The position numbers and the translations under genes are program-made. Below are positions 37,058-45,802 of a DNA stretch of 64,000 bases, in pieces (position 1 is the first letter of the stretch; each line of letters begins with the position of its first letter). A model generated the notes under the pieces. The model was not told the DNA's origin, did not search any database, and saw nothing but the letters and a program-made list of their open reading frames with translations. Source of the stretch: JALYQB01 sp035640155 (GTDB lineage Bacteria > Actinomycetota > Actinomycetes > Mycobacteriales > Pseudonocardiaceae); the NCBI GenBank assembly GCA_035640155.1, contig DASQWR010000238.1, forward strand, positions 1-64,000, read 5' to 3'.

Positions 37058-39559
37058 TCAGAACCGGTCGACGGCAGTGACGCTCAGGACAGCGATGCCG
37101 GCCTCATCCGAGACGGCGAGGTCCACCTCGGCGGTGATTCCCCAGTCATGGTCACCGGCGGGGTCGTCGAGGATCTGCCGGACGGTCCACCGCTGCGGCT
37201 GCGCCTCGATGATCAGCAGTGCCGGGCCGCGGGCGTCCGGACCGGTGCCGATGTCGGAGTGCTCGGCGAAGTACGGCTCGAGCGCAGCCGCCCAGGCTTC
37301 CGCGTCCCAGCCGGAGGCGGCGTCGAGCTCACCGAGCTCGTCCCAGCACCGCAGCGCCGCCAGCTCCACGCGGCGGAACAGGGCGTTGCGGACCAGCACC
37401 CGGAACGCCCGGGCGTTGGTGGTGACCGCAGGCGGCCGATCGTCGAGCGTGGCGGCGGCCGGCACCGCGGAGGGGTTCGCAAGCTGCTCCCACTCGTCGA
37501 GCAGGCTCGAGTCGGTCTGGCGCACCAGCTCGCCGAGCCACTCGACGAGGTCGGTGAGGTCCTCGGTCTTCGCCTCGTCGGGCACTGTCTGTCGCAGCGC
37601 CTTGTACCCGTCGGCCAGGTAACGCAGCACCAGGCCCTCGGACCGGGCGAGCCCGTAGTGCCCGACGTACTCCACGAAGGTCATCGCGCGCTCGTACATG
37701 TCCCGGATCACCGACTTGGGGCAGAGGTGGTGATCGGCGACCCACGGGTGACCGCGCCGGTAGGTTTCGAACGCTGCGTCGAGCAGCTCGGCCAGTGGCT
37801 TCGGGTGGGTTACCTCGTCGAGCAGCTCCATCCGCTCGTCGTACTCGATCCCGTCGGCCTTCATCGCCGCGACTGCCTCTCCGCGGGCCTTGAACTGCTG
37901 CGCGGAGAGCACCTGCCGCGGATCATCCAGGGTGGACTCGATGATCGAGAGCACGTCGAGCGCGTAGCTGGGGGACTCCCGATCGAGCAGCTCGATGGCG
38001 GCGAGTGCGAAGGGTGAGAGCGGCTGGTTGAGGGCGAAGTCGAGCTGCAGGTCGACGGTGACCCGGACCGTTCGGCCCTCCTCGTCGGGCTCGTCGAGGC
38101 GCTCGACGACCCCAGCGGCCAGCAACGCGCGGTACGTGGCGATGGCGCTGCGAATGTGCCGGCGCTGGGCGGGACGATCCTCGTGGTTGTCGGTCAGCAG
38201 GTGCCGCATCGCGGCGAAGGCGTCCCCCGGCCGGTCGAGGACGTTGAGCAGCATGGCGTGGCTCACCGCGAAGCTGGACGTCAGCGGCTCCGGCTCGGCG
38301 GCAACCAGCCGGTCGAAGGTCTGCTCGCTCCACGATACGAACCCCTCGGGGGCGTTCTTGCGGACCACCTTACGGCGCTTCTTGGGATCGTCCCCGGCCT
38401 TCGCCAGGGCCTTCTCGTTCTCCACCACATGCTCGGGGGCCTGCACGACGACAGCGCCCACGGTGTCATAGCCGGCTCGTCCCGCGCGGCCCGCGATCTG
38501 GTGGAACTCCCGGGCCTTGAGGTGACGGGTGCGGACCCCGTCGTACTTCGCCAGGGCAGTGAACACCACGGTCCGGATCGGCACGTTGATCCCGACGCCG
38601 AGCGTGTCCGTCCCGCAGACGACCTTGAGCAGGCCGGCCTGCGCGAGCCGTTCGACCAGCCGCCGGTACCTGGGCAACATCCCGGCGTGGTGGACGCCGA
38701 TCCCGTGGCGGACCAGGCGCGACAGCGTGCGTCCGAAACCCGCCGTGAATCGGAAGGCACCGATGAGCTTGGCGATGGCGTCCTTCTCGGCCCGGCTGCA
38801 GACGTTGATGCTCATCAGCGCCTGGGCCTGCTCCACCGCCGCGGCCTGGGTGAAGTGCACGACGTACACGGGAGCCTGCTGGGTGGACAGGAGCTCCTCG
38901 AGTGTCTCGTGTAACGGGGTGGTCACGTAGGAGTGCAGCAGCGGCACCGGGCGCTGCGCGGAACGCACCACCGCGGTCGGCCGGCCGGTGCGCCGGGTGA
39001 GGTCCTCCTCGAAGAAGCTGACATCGCCCAGGGTCGCCGACATGAGGACGAACTGGGTGTCCGGCAGCTCGATCAACGGCACCTGCCACGCCCACCCACG
39101 GTCCGGATCGGCGTAGAAGTGGAACTCGTCCATCACCACCTGGCCGACGTCTGCCGCGGCACCGCCGCGCAGCGCGAGGTTGGCGAGGATCTCCGCGGTG
39201 CAGCAGATGATCGGGGCGGTGGCGTTGACGCTGGAGTCACCGGTCATCATCCCGACGCATCTCGCACCGAAGATCTCGCACAGCGCGAAGAACTTCTCCG
39301 ACACCAGGGCCTTGATCGGAGCGCTGTAGAACGACCGCACGCCACTGGCCAGCGCGGTGAAATGCGCCCCGGTGGCGACCAGACTCTTCCCCGAGCCGGT
39401 AGGCGTGCTGAGGATGACGTGCGAGCCCGACACGACCTCGATGAGCGCCTCGGCCTGCGTCGGGTAGAGTGCCAGCCCCTGGTCCCCGGTCCACGAGGAG
39501 AACGCGTCGAAGAGGGCGTCGGGATCGGTGCCGGTCGGCAGCTGCTCGGTGAGCGTCAT
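37058..39559 (-). CDS. Ski2-like DEAD/DEAH helicase with DUF3516 domain
   Basis: An 833-residue superfamily 2 helicase. Walker A is STPTGSGKSLVA, the DExH box is QVVMDEFHFYADPDRGW, motif III is MSATLGDVSF and motif VI QIAGRAGRAGYD. The C-terminal ~330 residues correspond to DUF3516, found in this actinobacterial group of Ski2/Mtr4-like enzymes. Probably involved in RNA or DNA remodelling; the substrate has not been established for this branch. ATG at 39559 is where homology begins. It is divergent from the aldehyde dehydrogenase gene with a 132-bp gap. Confidence 0.9.
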   Translation of the reverse strand: MTLTEQLPTGTDPDALFDAFSSWTGDQGLALYPTQAEALIEVVSGSHVILSTPTGSGKSLVATGAHFTALASGVRSFYSAPIKALVSEKFFALCEIFGARCVGMMTGDSSVNATAPIICCTAEILANLALRGGAAADVGQVVMDEFHFYADPDRGWAWQVPLIELPDTQFVLMSATLGDVSFFEEDLTRRTGRPTAVVRSAQRPVPLLHSYVTTPLHETLEELLSTQQAPVYVVHFTQAAAVEQAQALMSINVCSRAEKDAIAKLIGAFRFTAGFGRTLSRLVRHGIGVHHAGMLPRYRRLVERLAQAGLLKVVCGTDTLGVGINVPIRTVVFTALAKYDGVRTRHLKAREFHQIAGRAGRAGYDTVGAVVVQAPEHVVENEKALAKAGDDPKKRRKVVRKNAPEGFVSWSEQTFDRLVAAEPEPLTSSFAVSHAMLLNVLDRPGDAFAAMRHLLTDNHEDRPAQRRHIRSAIATYRALLAAGVVERLDEPDEEGRTVRVTVDLQLDFALNQPLSPFALAAIELLDRESPSYALDVLSIIESTLDDPRQVLSAQQFKARGEAVAAMKADGIEYDERMELLDEVTHPKPLAELLDAAFETYRRGHPWVADHHLCPKSVIRDMYERAMTFVEYVGHYGLARSEGLVLRYLADGYKALRQTVPDEAKTEDLTDLVEWLGELVRQTDSSLLDEWEQLANPSAVPAAATLDDRPPAVTTNARAFRVLVRNALFRRVELAALRCWDELGELDAASGWDAEAWAAALEPYFAEHSDIGTGPDARGPALLIIEAQPQRWTVRQILDDPAGDHDWGITAEVDLAVSDEAGIAVLSVTAVDRF

Positions 39560-39691
39560 CGTGAGTGCGATCGTGCCCGCTCCGACCCGACCGGCTGCAC
39601 CCGGGTTCGCTGCGGGCACCTCCGGGTGCGGGCGCCGGTTGCTCTCGGGCGTAGCGGGTACCCGGAAGGCGACACTGACCTGGAGGCAGCG

Positions 39692-41113
39692 ATGAGCCAG
39701 CACGCCGTTCGCCTGCTCGATCAGGCGGGCGAGGCGGCCCACCAGGCCGCGCAGCGTGCGGTGGCGCTGGCCCGTTCGGCCCAGCCGGCGTGGGCACGCA
39801 CCGCTCCTGTCGAGCGCGGTCAGGCGTTGCGGGCAGCGGCGGTCGCGGTGCGCGCCGCCGCCGAGGAGCTGACCGAGCTGCTGCACGGCGAGACGGGCAA
39901 GCTCCCCGACGAGGCACGGGGCTCCGTGCACGCGGCCGCGGACACCCTCGACCAGTACGGCGAGCTCGGTCCGCTGCACACCGCCGCGTCCTCCCGGGGC
40001 CGCACGCTGCTCGGCGGCTGGGATGCGACCGACATGATGGTGCCCGGCCCCCGTGGCGTCATAGCGGCGATGACGCCATGGAACGACCCGATCCCGATCG
40101 CCTGCGGACTGCTCGGGGCCGCCGTGGTAACCGGCAACACCGCGGTGCACAAGCCCAGCGAGCGCTGCCCGCGAACCGGGATGGTGCTCACCGACCTCCT
40201 CGCCCACCACCTTCCCGACGGGGTGCTGGTCGGGGTGCCCGGAGGTCCGCAGGTGGGTGCCGCGCTGGTCGCGCATCCCGGCGTGGACCTCGTTGCGCAC
40301 GTCGGCGGCACGGCCACCGGGCGCCGCATCGCGGAGGCAGCAGCGCGGACCGGGGCCGCCGTCCTGCGGGAGAACGGTGGCAATGACGCGCTGGTCGTGG
40401 ACGGCGACGTCGACCCGAGGTGGGCGGCGGAGCAGGCCGCGGTTGGCGCCTTCACGAATGCCGGGCAGATCTGCACGTCCGTGGAGCGGATCTTCGTGCA
40501 CGAGCGGGTGGCCGAGGAGTTCGTGGCGGCACTCGTCGAGCAGGCGCGCCACCGGGTGCCCGACCCGGCGAGCCCGGACGACATCCGGATGGCGCGGCTA
40601 GTGGATCGAGCCCACCTCGAGCTGGTGCATTCCTCGGTGGGCGACGCCGTGGCTCGCGGTGCCAAGCTGCACACCGGGGGAGCGCTTCCCGAGGACGGCG
40701 GTACCTTCTACCCGGCGACGGTGCTCACCGGCTGCACCCGCCGGATGCGCGTGCTGAGCGAGGAGACCTTCGGCCCGGTCGCGCCGGTGCAGGTGGTGCC
40801 CAGCTTCGAGCACGCTCTAGCCGCCGCTGCCGAGGACGAGCACGGCCTCGCCGCGACCGTCCTCACCCGCTGCCTGGAGCACGCCCAGCGCGCGTGGCGG
40901 GAGCTACCGGTGGGCACCGTGAAGGTCAACGCGGTGTTCGGCGGCGCACCTGGCGGGGCGGCGCAACCCAGGGGTGTCAGCGGCGCCGGGTTCGGCTTCG
41001 GGCCCGAATTGCTTGACGAGATGACCACCACGAAGGTCGTGCACCTGAGTCTCGCCCCGCCACTGACGGCGCGGGACGGCGGGCCGGTTCGCCAGACCGT
41101 GACCCATCCGTAG
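39692..41113 (+). CDS. Aldehyde dehydrogenase family protein
   Basis: A 473-residue NAD(P)-dependent aldehyde dehydrogenase. Key features: MTPWNDPIPIACGLLGAAVV (cofactor/substrate tunnel), the Glu in LRENGGNDALVV where most members have ELGGK, the nucleophile Cys in GAFTNAGQICTSVERIFV, and SEETFGPVAPV near the C-terminus. GGAGG lies six bases before the ATG. The substrate is unknown; salicylaldehyde/benzaldehyde- or succinate semialdehyde-type enzymes have similar signatures. The RENGGN form of the Glu motif is atypical. Confidence 0.9.
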   Translation: MSQHAVRLLDQAGEAAHQAAQRAVALARSAQPAWARTAPVERGQALRAAAVAVRAAAEELTELLHGETGKLPDEARGSVHAAADTLDQYGELGPLHTAASSRGRTLLGGWDATDMMVPGPRGVIAAMTPWNDPIPIACGLLGAAVVTGNTAVHKPSERCPRTGMVLTDLLAHHLPDGVLVGVPGGPQVGAALVAHPGVDLVAHVGGTATGRRIAEAAARTGAAVLRENGGNDALVVDGDVDPRWAAEQAAVGAFTNAGQICTSVERIFVHERVAEEFVAALVEQARHRVPDPASPDDIRMARLVDRAHLELVHSSVGDAVARGAKLHTGGALPEDGGTFYPATVLTGCTRRMRVLSEETFGPVAPVQVVPSFEHALAAAAEDEHGLAATVLTRCLEHAQRAWRELPVGTVKVNAVFGGAPGGAAQPRGVSGAGFGFGPELLDEMTTTKVVHLSLAPPLTARDGGPVRQTVTHP

Positions 41114-41118
41114 ACTGC

Positions 41119-41153
41119 GGGCCAGATTTGAAAGACTGGGGGCCAGACTTGAA
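41119..41153 (+). repeat. 14-bp direct repeat pair upstream of Ser/Thr kinase gene
   Basis: GGGCCAGATTTGAA at 41119-41132 and GGGCCAGACTTGAA at 41140-41153, one mismatch, start-to-start spacing 21 bp (two helical turns). They lie in the 113-bp gap before the kinase gene, where a promoter is expected. A direct-repeat operator or activator site is possible. Confidence 0.5.
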
Positions 41154-41226
41154 CCGTCCCTGCAGGCGACCGCCGGGTGCGTATCCCGGTGCAGACGAGG
41201 AGTGACCGGACATCGACACGGGTCAG

Positions 41227-42795
41227 GTGATCGCCGGACACTACCGAGTGCTCGACCGCATCGGCAGCGGCGGCATGGGAGTGGTGTGGCGGGCCCGTGA
41301 CGAGCGGCTGCAACGGGTGGTCGCAATCAAGCAGCTGCTGCTGCAACCGGGGCTTACCGCCGGCGAGACCGCCAACGCGCACCAGCGAACGCTACGTGAG
41401 GCGCGCATCGCCGCCCGCCTGCAGCACACCAATGCCATCGTGGTGCTCGACGTCGCCGAGCACCAGGGCGAGCCGTGCCTGGTCCTGGAGTACATGGCCT
41501 CGCGCAGCCTTGCAGCGGTGCTGGCGGAGCGCGGCACGCTGCCTGCGGCCGACGTCGCAGAGATCGGCAGCCAGGTCGCCTCCGCGTTGGCCGCTGCGCA
41601 CGCTGCGGGGATCGTGCACCGGGACGTGAAGCCCGGCAACATCCTGATCGACGACACCGGCCTCGCCAAGATCACTGACTTCGGGGTGTCCCGAGCCGTG
41701 GGCGACGCCACCCTCACCCAGACCGGGATGATGGCCGGAACCCCGGCTTACCTGGCCCCGGAGGTCGCCCGCGGGCAGGAGCCCACTCCGGCGTCCGACG
41801 TGTTCTCCCTGGGTGCCACCCTCTACGCTGCGGTCGAGGGCCGCTCGCCGTTCGGGACGACGCAGAACCAGCTCGCCATGCTGCACGCTGCGGCTGCGGG
41901 GTACGTCGCCCCGCCGCGGCAGGCCGGGTCGCTGGCATCGGTGCTGACGGACCTGCTGCGCGAGGATCCCGCGCGGCGCCCGGACATGGCGCAGGCGATC
42001 TCCGCCCTCGCCGCCGCCGCACGGGGCAGCGGAGCAGCCCGGCCTCCGTCCCTGCTCTCCGGTCCGGGAGCTGGCGCGTCCGGCGGTTCACCGCCCCGGA
42101 CGCTGCTGCACACCGCGGCGCCCACGCCGACCGCGGTGGCCAGGCCGAGCGTCGCGCCGCCGCCACCCGCTCCAGGTCGCACGCCTCCGGATCGCACGTC
42201 CTCGGATCGCACGTCCTCGGGTCGCACGTCCTCGGCCGAGGGCCGTCGCCTCCAGCGGACCAGGCTGGAGGTCGCATTGCTGGTCGTACTGCTCGCATTG
42301 GGCGGCATCGGTGTGGTGGCGCTGGTGGACCGGGACAGCGATGAGGAACTGCTGTCGGCGGGCCGGAACCAGCCCGCCGCCGCACCGGTGGCACCCCCAC
42401 CCGCGGAGCAGTCGGTGCCATCCCCACCCGCGCCCGCGGAACCGTCGGTGGCACCGGAGCCGGCCACGCCGGACGTCTCGGACGCCAACCCCATCGAATA
42501 CAGTCCCGCCGGGCAGCTGGTGATCGACTATTACACCGGCCTGGACGACCTGGACTCGGCATGGGGGATGCTCTCGCCCCGGGCCCGGATGTCATTTGGC
42601 GACATGGCGGCTTTTCGGGCGTACTGGGGACAGTACTCGCAGGTCAGCGCGCGCAATGCGCAAGGCGTCACGACCAACGACGACGGCTCCGTGACCGTCC
42701 CGGTGGACGTGACCTATGACGGCAGGACTGAGCAGCGGGAGCTCCGAGTGACCCGGCTGGACGGAGAGCTGCTGATCGACTCCGAGGCGCGTTGA
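41227..42795 (+). CDS. Transmembrane serine/threonine protein kinase
   Basis: A 522-residue PknB-type (Hanks) receptor kinase. The kinase domain (about residues 5-265) has the Gly loop RIGSGGMGVVWRA, Lys in VVAIKQLL, catalytic loop HRDVKPGNILI, DFGVSR and TPAYLAPEVA. A Pro/Ser/Thr-rich linker, encoded partly by a 15-bp repeat, leads to one membrane helix (ALLVVLLALGGIGVVALV). The extracellular part has a Pro-rich stalk and a folded NTF2-like domain (YYTGLDDLDSAWGMLSPRAR). The GTG at 41227 begins the domain directly. An unrecognised earlier start would add residues such as DIDTGQ. The stop overlaps the cinA start (TTGA), so they are coupled. Confidence 0.92.
   Translation: MIAGHYRVLDRIGSGGMGVVWRARDERLQRVVAIKQLLLQPGLTAGETANAHQRTLREARIAARLQHTNAIVVLDVAEHQGEPCLVLEYMASRSLAAVLAERGTLPAADVAEIGSQVASALAAAHAAGIVHRDVKPGNILIDDTGLAKITDFGVSRAVGDATLTQTGMMAGTPAYLAPEVARGQEPTPASDVFSLGATLYAAVEGRSPFGTTQNQLAMLHAAAAGYVAPPRQAGSLASVLTDLLREDPARRPDMAQAISALAAAARGSGAARPPSLLSGPGAGASGGSPPRTLLHTAAPTPTAVARPSVAPPPPAPGRTPPDRTSSDRTSSGRTSSAEGRRLQRTRLEVALLVVLLALGGIGVVALVDRDSDEELLSAGRNQPAAAPVAPPPAEQSVPSPPAPAEPSVAPEPATPDVSDANPIEYSPAGQLVIDYYTGLDDLDSAWGMLSPRARMSFGDMAAFRAYWGQYSQVSARNAQGVTTNDDGSVTVPVDVTYDGRTEQRELRVTRLDGELLIDSEAR
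42178..42228 (+). repeat. 15-bp tandem repeat in kinase linker
   Basis: Three consecutive near-identical units of the form (G)ATCGCACGTCCTCG encode DRTSSDRTSSGRTSS in the cytoplasmic juxtamembrane linker. The Thr/Ser-rich repeats could be autophosphorylation sites; their number may vary among strains. Confidence 0.7.
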
Positions 42796-44048
42796 GCCGG
42801 GAGATCCGGGCGGGGATCGTCGTCACCGGAACGGAGCTCCTCACTGGAGTGATCACTGACCGCAACGGCCCCTGGATGGCCGAGCGGCTCGGCGAGCTCG
42901 GCGTCGAGGTGGCGCACCTGATGGTCGTGGGCGACCGGCCCGAGGACCTGGACGCGACCCTGCGCTTCCTCGCCGCCCAGCGCATGGACCTCATCGTCAC
43001 CAGCGGGGGGCTCGGGCCCACTGCCGACGACGTCACGGCGGAAGTGGTGGCCCGCTTCGCCGGGGTCGAGCTCATGCTCGACGAGACGATGGAGGCACGG
43101 ATCGCGGCCATCCTCGCCAGGTTCACCCACCTGTCCCGCTTCGGCGCCGAGGCGCTGCGGGCAGCCAACCGCAAGCAGGCGATGGTGCCGCGCGGTGCCA
43201 CCCCCCTCGACCCCGCCGGCACCGCGCCCGGGCTGGTCGTCCCGGCCGACCCGGTGGTGATCGTGCTTCCCGGCCCACCCCGCGAGCTGCAGTCGATGTG
43301 GGAGTCGGCGCTCGCGACGGCTCCGGCGCGCGCAGTGCTGTCCCACACCGGCCCGTACTCCTCGGTGCGGCTGCGGCTGTTCGGGCTGCCGGAGTCGGAG
43401 ATCGCCGAGACGCTGCGGAGCACCACCGTCGACCTGTCGCCGCTGGAGATCACCACCTGCCTTCGGCGCGCCGAGCTCGAGGTCGAGATCCGGCATCGGC
43501 CCTCGGGGCAGCAGTCCCGCGACGCGCTCGTCGCGGAGATCACCCGAAGGCACGGCCGGTACCTGTTCAGCTCCGACGGCAGCTCGATCGACGACCATGT
43601 CGCGGGGCTCCTCGCCGGCCGGCGGATCGGCCTCGCCGAGTCGTGCACCGGGGGCCTGCTCGCCGGGCGGCTCACCGAGCGCGCAGGGTCCTCCGCCTAC
43701 CTGGCTGGCGGGGTGGTGTCCTACTCGGACGAGGCGAAAGTCAAGCTGCTGGACGTGCCGGCCGAGCTGGTCCAGCGCCACGGCGCGGTCTCTCCCGAGG
43801 TCGCCCACGCGATGGCACACGGAGCACTCCGGTGTTTCGACGCCGACGTCGGATGTGCCGTCACCGGCATCGCCGGCCCCGGTGGTGGCACGGAGGCGAA
43901 GCCCGTCGGATACGTGTGCCTGTGCGTCGTGACAGCCGAGGGCTCGGTGCTCGCCCGCGACCCGCTGCTCCCGGGCGACCGGGCGGAGATCCGCGAGCGG
44001 TCCGTCACACTGGCGATGCACCTGCTCCGGCAGGTGCTCGGCGGCTGA
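42792..44048 (+). CDS. cinA: CinA family protein (NMN deamidase/ADP-ribose pyrophosphatase-like)
   Basis: A 418-residue CinA. The N-terminal COG1058 domain (residues 1-170) has IVVTGTELLTG and TSGGLGPTADD. The C-terminal PncC-type amidohydrolase domain (from about 260) has GLAESCTGGLLAGRLT, GGVVSYSDEAKVKLL and AVTGIAGPGGGT. These are the active-site segments of nicotinamide mononucleotide deamidase. The role is NAD-cycle metabolite clean-up rather than competence. It uses a TTG start overlapping the kinase stop codon. Eighteen bases separate it from the phosphatidyltransferase gene. Confidence 0.93.
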   Translation: MSREIRAGIVVTGTELLTGVITDRNGPWMAERLGELGVEVAHLMVVGDRPEDLDATLRFLAAQRMDLIVTSGGLGPTADDVTAEVVARFAGVELMLDETMEARIAAILARFTHLSRFGAEALRAANRKQAMVPRGATPLDPAGTAPGLVVPADPVVIVLPGPPRELQSMWESALATAPARAVLSHTGPYSSVRLRLFGLPESEIAETLRSTTVDLSPLEITTCLRRAELEVEIRHRPSGQQSRDALVAEITRRHGRYLFSSDGSSIDDHVAGLLAGRRIGLAESCTGGLLAGRLTERAGSSAYLAGGVVSYSDEAKVKLLDVPAELVQRHGAVSPEVAHAMAHGALRCFDADVGCAVTGIAGPGGGTEAKPVGYVCLCVVTAEGSVLARDPLLPGDRAEIRERSVTLAMHLLRQVLGG

Positions 44049-44065
44049 CCTGGCCGGCGCTCGGG

Positions 44066-44692
44066 GTGAGTTATCGTGCGGTCATCGAGGTCGACCGCGT
44101 GCTCACCGTGCCCAACGCGCTCAGCCTGCTGCGGCTGGCTGGCGCGCCGCTGTTGCTCTGGCTGCTGCTGGGCCCGCAGCAGGACCTGCTGGCAATGTTG
44201 GTGCTGGCGGTCAGCGGCGCGACGGACTGGCTCGACGGCAAGCTTGCGCGGTGGCTGGAGCAGTCCAGCAAGCTCGGCGCCGTACTCGACCCTGCGGTGG
44301 ACCGGCTCTACACGTTGGCCACTCTGGCGGCGTTCGGTCTGCGCGACATCCTGCCGTGGTGGGTGGTCGGCGTGCTGGTCGGCCGCGACATGGTGCTTGC
44401 CGCGTGCCTGCCGGTGCTGCGGCGTTACGGCTACGGCCCCTTCGACGTGCACTACCTCGGCAAGGCGGCCACCTTCAACCTGCTCTCCGCCTTCCCGCTG
44501 CTGCTGCTCGCCGAGGCAGTGACCGGCACGCTCGGCGACGTCGTCCGCCCGCTGGCCTACGCGTTCACAGCGTGGGGCGCGGCACTCTACGTGTGGTCCG
44601 CCGTGCTCTACCTGGTGCAGTTCATGGCGGCAGTGCGCGGTGCTTCGCCGGAGGATACGCTCGCCAGCCAACCAGGCGGGCGTGGCACCTGA
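44066..44692 (+). CDS. pgsA2: CDP-alcohol phosphatidyltransferase (PgsA2-like)
   Basis: A 208-residue membrane enzyme of phospholipid synthesis with four to six hydrophobic segments. The family motif D(x2)DG(x2)AR(x)nG(x3)D(x3)D is complete in DWLDGKLARWLEQSSKLGAV followed by LDPAVD. Position two genes upstream of garA matches M. tuberculosis pgsA2 (Rv1822), though there other genes intervene. Phosphatidylglycerophosphate or cardiolipin synthase activity is likely. The GTG at 44066 is the first start after the cinA stop. Confidence 0.88.
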   Translation: MSYRAVIEVDRVLTVPNALSLLRLAGAPLLLWLLLGPQQDLLAMLVLAVSGATDWLDGKLARWLEQSSKLGAVLDPAVDRLYTLATLAAFGLRDILPWWVVGVLVGRDMVLAACLPVLRRYGYGPFDVHYLGKAATFNLLSAFPLLLLAEAVTGTLGDVVRPLAYAFTAWGAALYVWSAVLYLVQFMAAVRGASPEDTLASQPGGRGT

Positions 44693-44711
44693 GGTCGAGG
44701 GAGGAGCACCA

Positions 44712-45092
44712 GTGGTCCCCGAGGACTTGAAGTACACCCCGGAGCACGAGTGGGTGCAGCGAACGGGCGCGGACACCGTCCGGGTCGGAATTACGGACTA
44801 CGCCCAGCAGCAGATGGGGGACGTGGTGTTCGTTCGGCTGCCCGAGGTGGGGCAGGCGGTCGCGCCCGGAGACGCGGTGGGCGAGGTCGAGTCCACGAAG
44901 AGCGTCTCGGACGTCTTCGTGCCACTCGCGGGGGAGGTGGTGGCCAGCAACGGCGAGCTCGACTCGTCTCCGGAGCTGGTCAACACCGACCCGTACGGGG
45001 ATGGATGGATGATCGAGATCCGGCTGGCCGATTCGGGCTCGCTGGAGTCCCTGCTGGACTCCAGCGGCTACCGGGAGCTCATCGAGGAGTAG
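44712..45092 (+). CDS. gcvH: Glycine cleavage system H protein
   Basis: A 126-residue lipoyl carrier of the glycine cleavage complex. It carries lipoyl-Lys63 in VGEVESTKSVSDVFVPLAGE and the usual start PEDLKYTPEHEWV. The GTG at 44712 is preceded by GGGAGGAG at six bases. It shuttles the aminomethyl group between GcvP (encoded at 47094-50015 here) and GcvT (not in this window). It lies 102 bp before garA, the same order as Rv1826-Rv1827. No glycine riboswitch was seen upstream. Confidence 0.96.
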   Translation: MVPEDLKYTPEHEWVQRTGADTVRVGITDYAQQQMGDVVFVRLPEVGQAVAPGDAVGEVESTKSVSDVFVPLAGEVVASNGELDSSPELVNTDPYGDGWMIEIRLADSGSLESLLDSSGYRELIEE

Positions 45093-45194
45093 TCGCCGGA
45101 CCGCGGCGGGCACCGGCCCACAGCGGGCACGCGTGGCCCCGTACCGGCACGGTACGTTGTCCTCCGATCAACTCCCGTCCCCTGAGGAGCCCAG

Positions 45195-45647
45195 GTGAGC
45201 ACGAACGAGGGGCCCGGCACCCCGCCGGAGCGGACCCCGGAGCGGACCCCCGAGCAGACCTCGGTCTTCCGGGCGGACTTCCTCGCCGAGCCCGAACTCC
45301 AGGAGAGCCCTCCGGAGCCCTCCGTCGCGGGTGTCGACGCGCTGCCCGGGGGGTCGGCGCTGCTCGTGGTCAAGCGTGGCCCGAATGCCGGGTCCCGGTT
45401 CCTGCTGGATCAGGACACCACCAGCGCGGGCCGGCACCCGGAGAGCGACATCTTCCTCGACGACGTCACCGTCTCGCGTCGGCATGCCGAGTTCCGCCGG
45501 GAGGGCGGTGAGTTCGTGGTCGTGGACGTGGGCAGCCTCAACGGCACCTACGTCAACCGGGAACCGGTCGACACCGCGGTCCTGGCGAACGGGGACGAGG
45601 TGCAGATCGGCAAGTTCCGGCTGGTGTTCCTCACCGGTCCGCGCTGA
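45195..45647 (+). CDS. garA: FHA-domain regulator GarA/OdhI homologue
   Basis: A 150-residue cytosolic switch that, unphosphorylated, inhibits 2-oxoglutarate dehydrogenase and adjusts glutamate enzymes. The FHA core is textbook (SAGRHPESDIFLDDVTVSRR then GSLNGTYVN), nearly identical to M. tuberculosis GarA. The N-terminal phospho-motif reads EQTSVFRADFL, with Gln21 and Thr22, where GarA and OdhI have ETTSVFR. The PknB-type site (Thr22) is kept and the PknG-type site (Thr21) is lost. The preceding residues are a PERT-PERT repeat. A GTG start lies behind GAGGAG at six bases. Confidence 0.95.
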   Translation: MSTNEGPGTPPERTPERTPEQTSVFRADFLAEPELQESPPEPSVAGVDALPGGSALLVVKRGPNAGSRFLLDQDTTSAGRHPESDIFLDDVTVSRRHAEFRREGGEFVVVDVGSLNGTYVNREPVDTAVLANGDEVQIGKFRLVFLTGPR

Positions 45648-45802
45648 CTCGTCTGGTGGCCGCTGAACGCTCGGCATCGGGGCGGTCCCGCGTGTAGCGT
45701 CGGGACTGGCGGTGACGGATGCTGGATGTGGTCCGTCGCCGGAGACGACGGTCCTCGAGGCACACCCGGAGCGCGGGGTGCGGCAGGAGGGAGCACGACG
45801 CG

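Noticed and set aside
37058..40552. Extension of the DUF3516 helicase to 1,164 residues
   Set aside because: Residues before MTLTEQLP are antisense to the aldehyde dehydrogenase gene and lack homology; the start at 39559 is preferred.
44693..44711. Glycine riboswitch before gcvH
   Set aside because: Only 19 bp separate gcvH from the preceding gene; there is no room for the aptamer, and none was seen before gcvP either.
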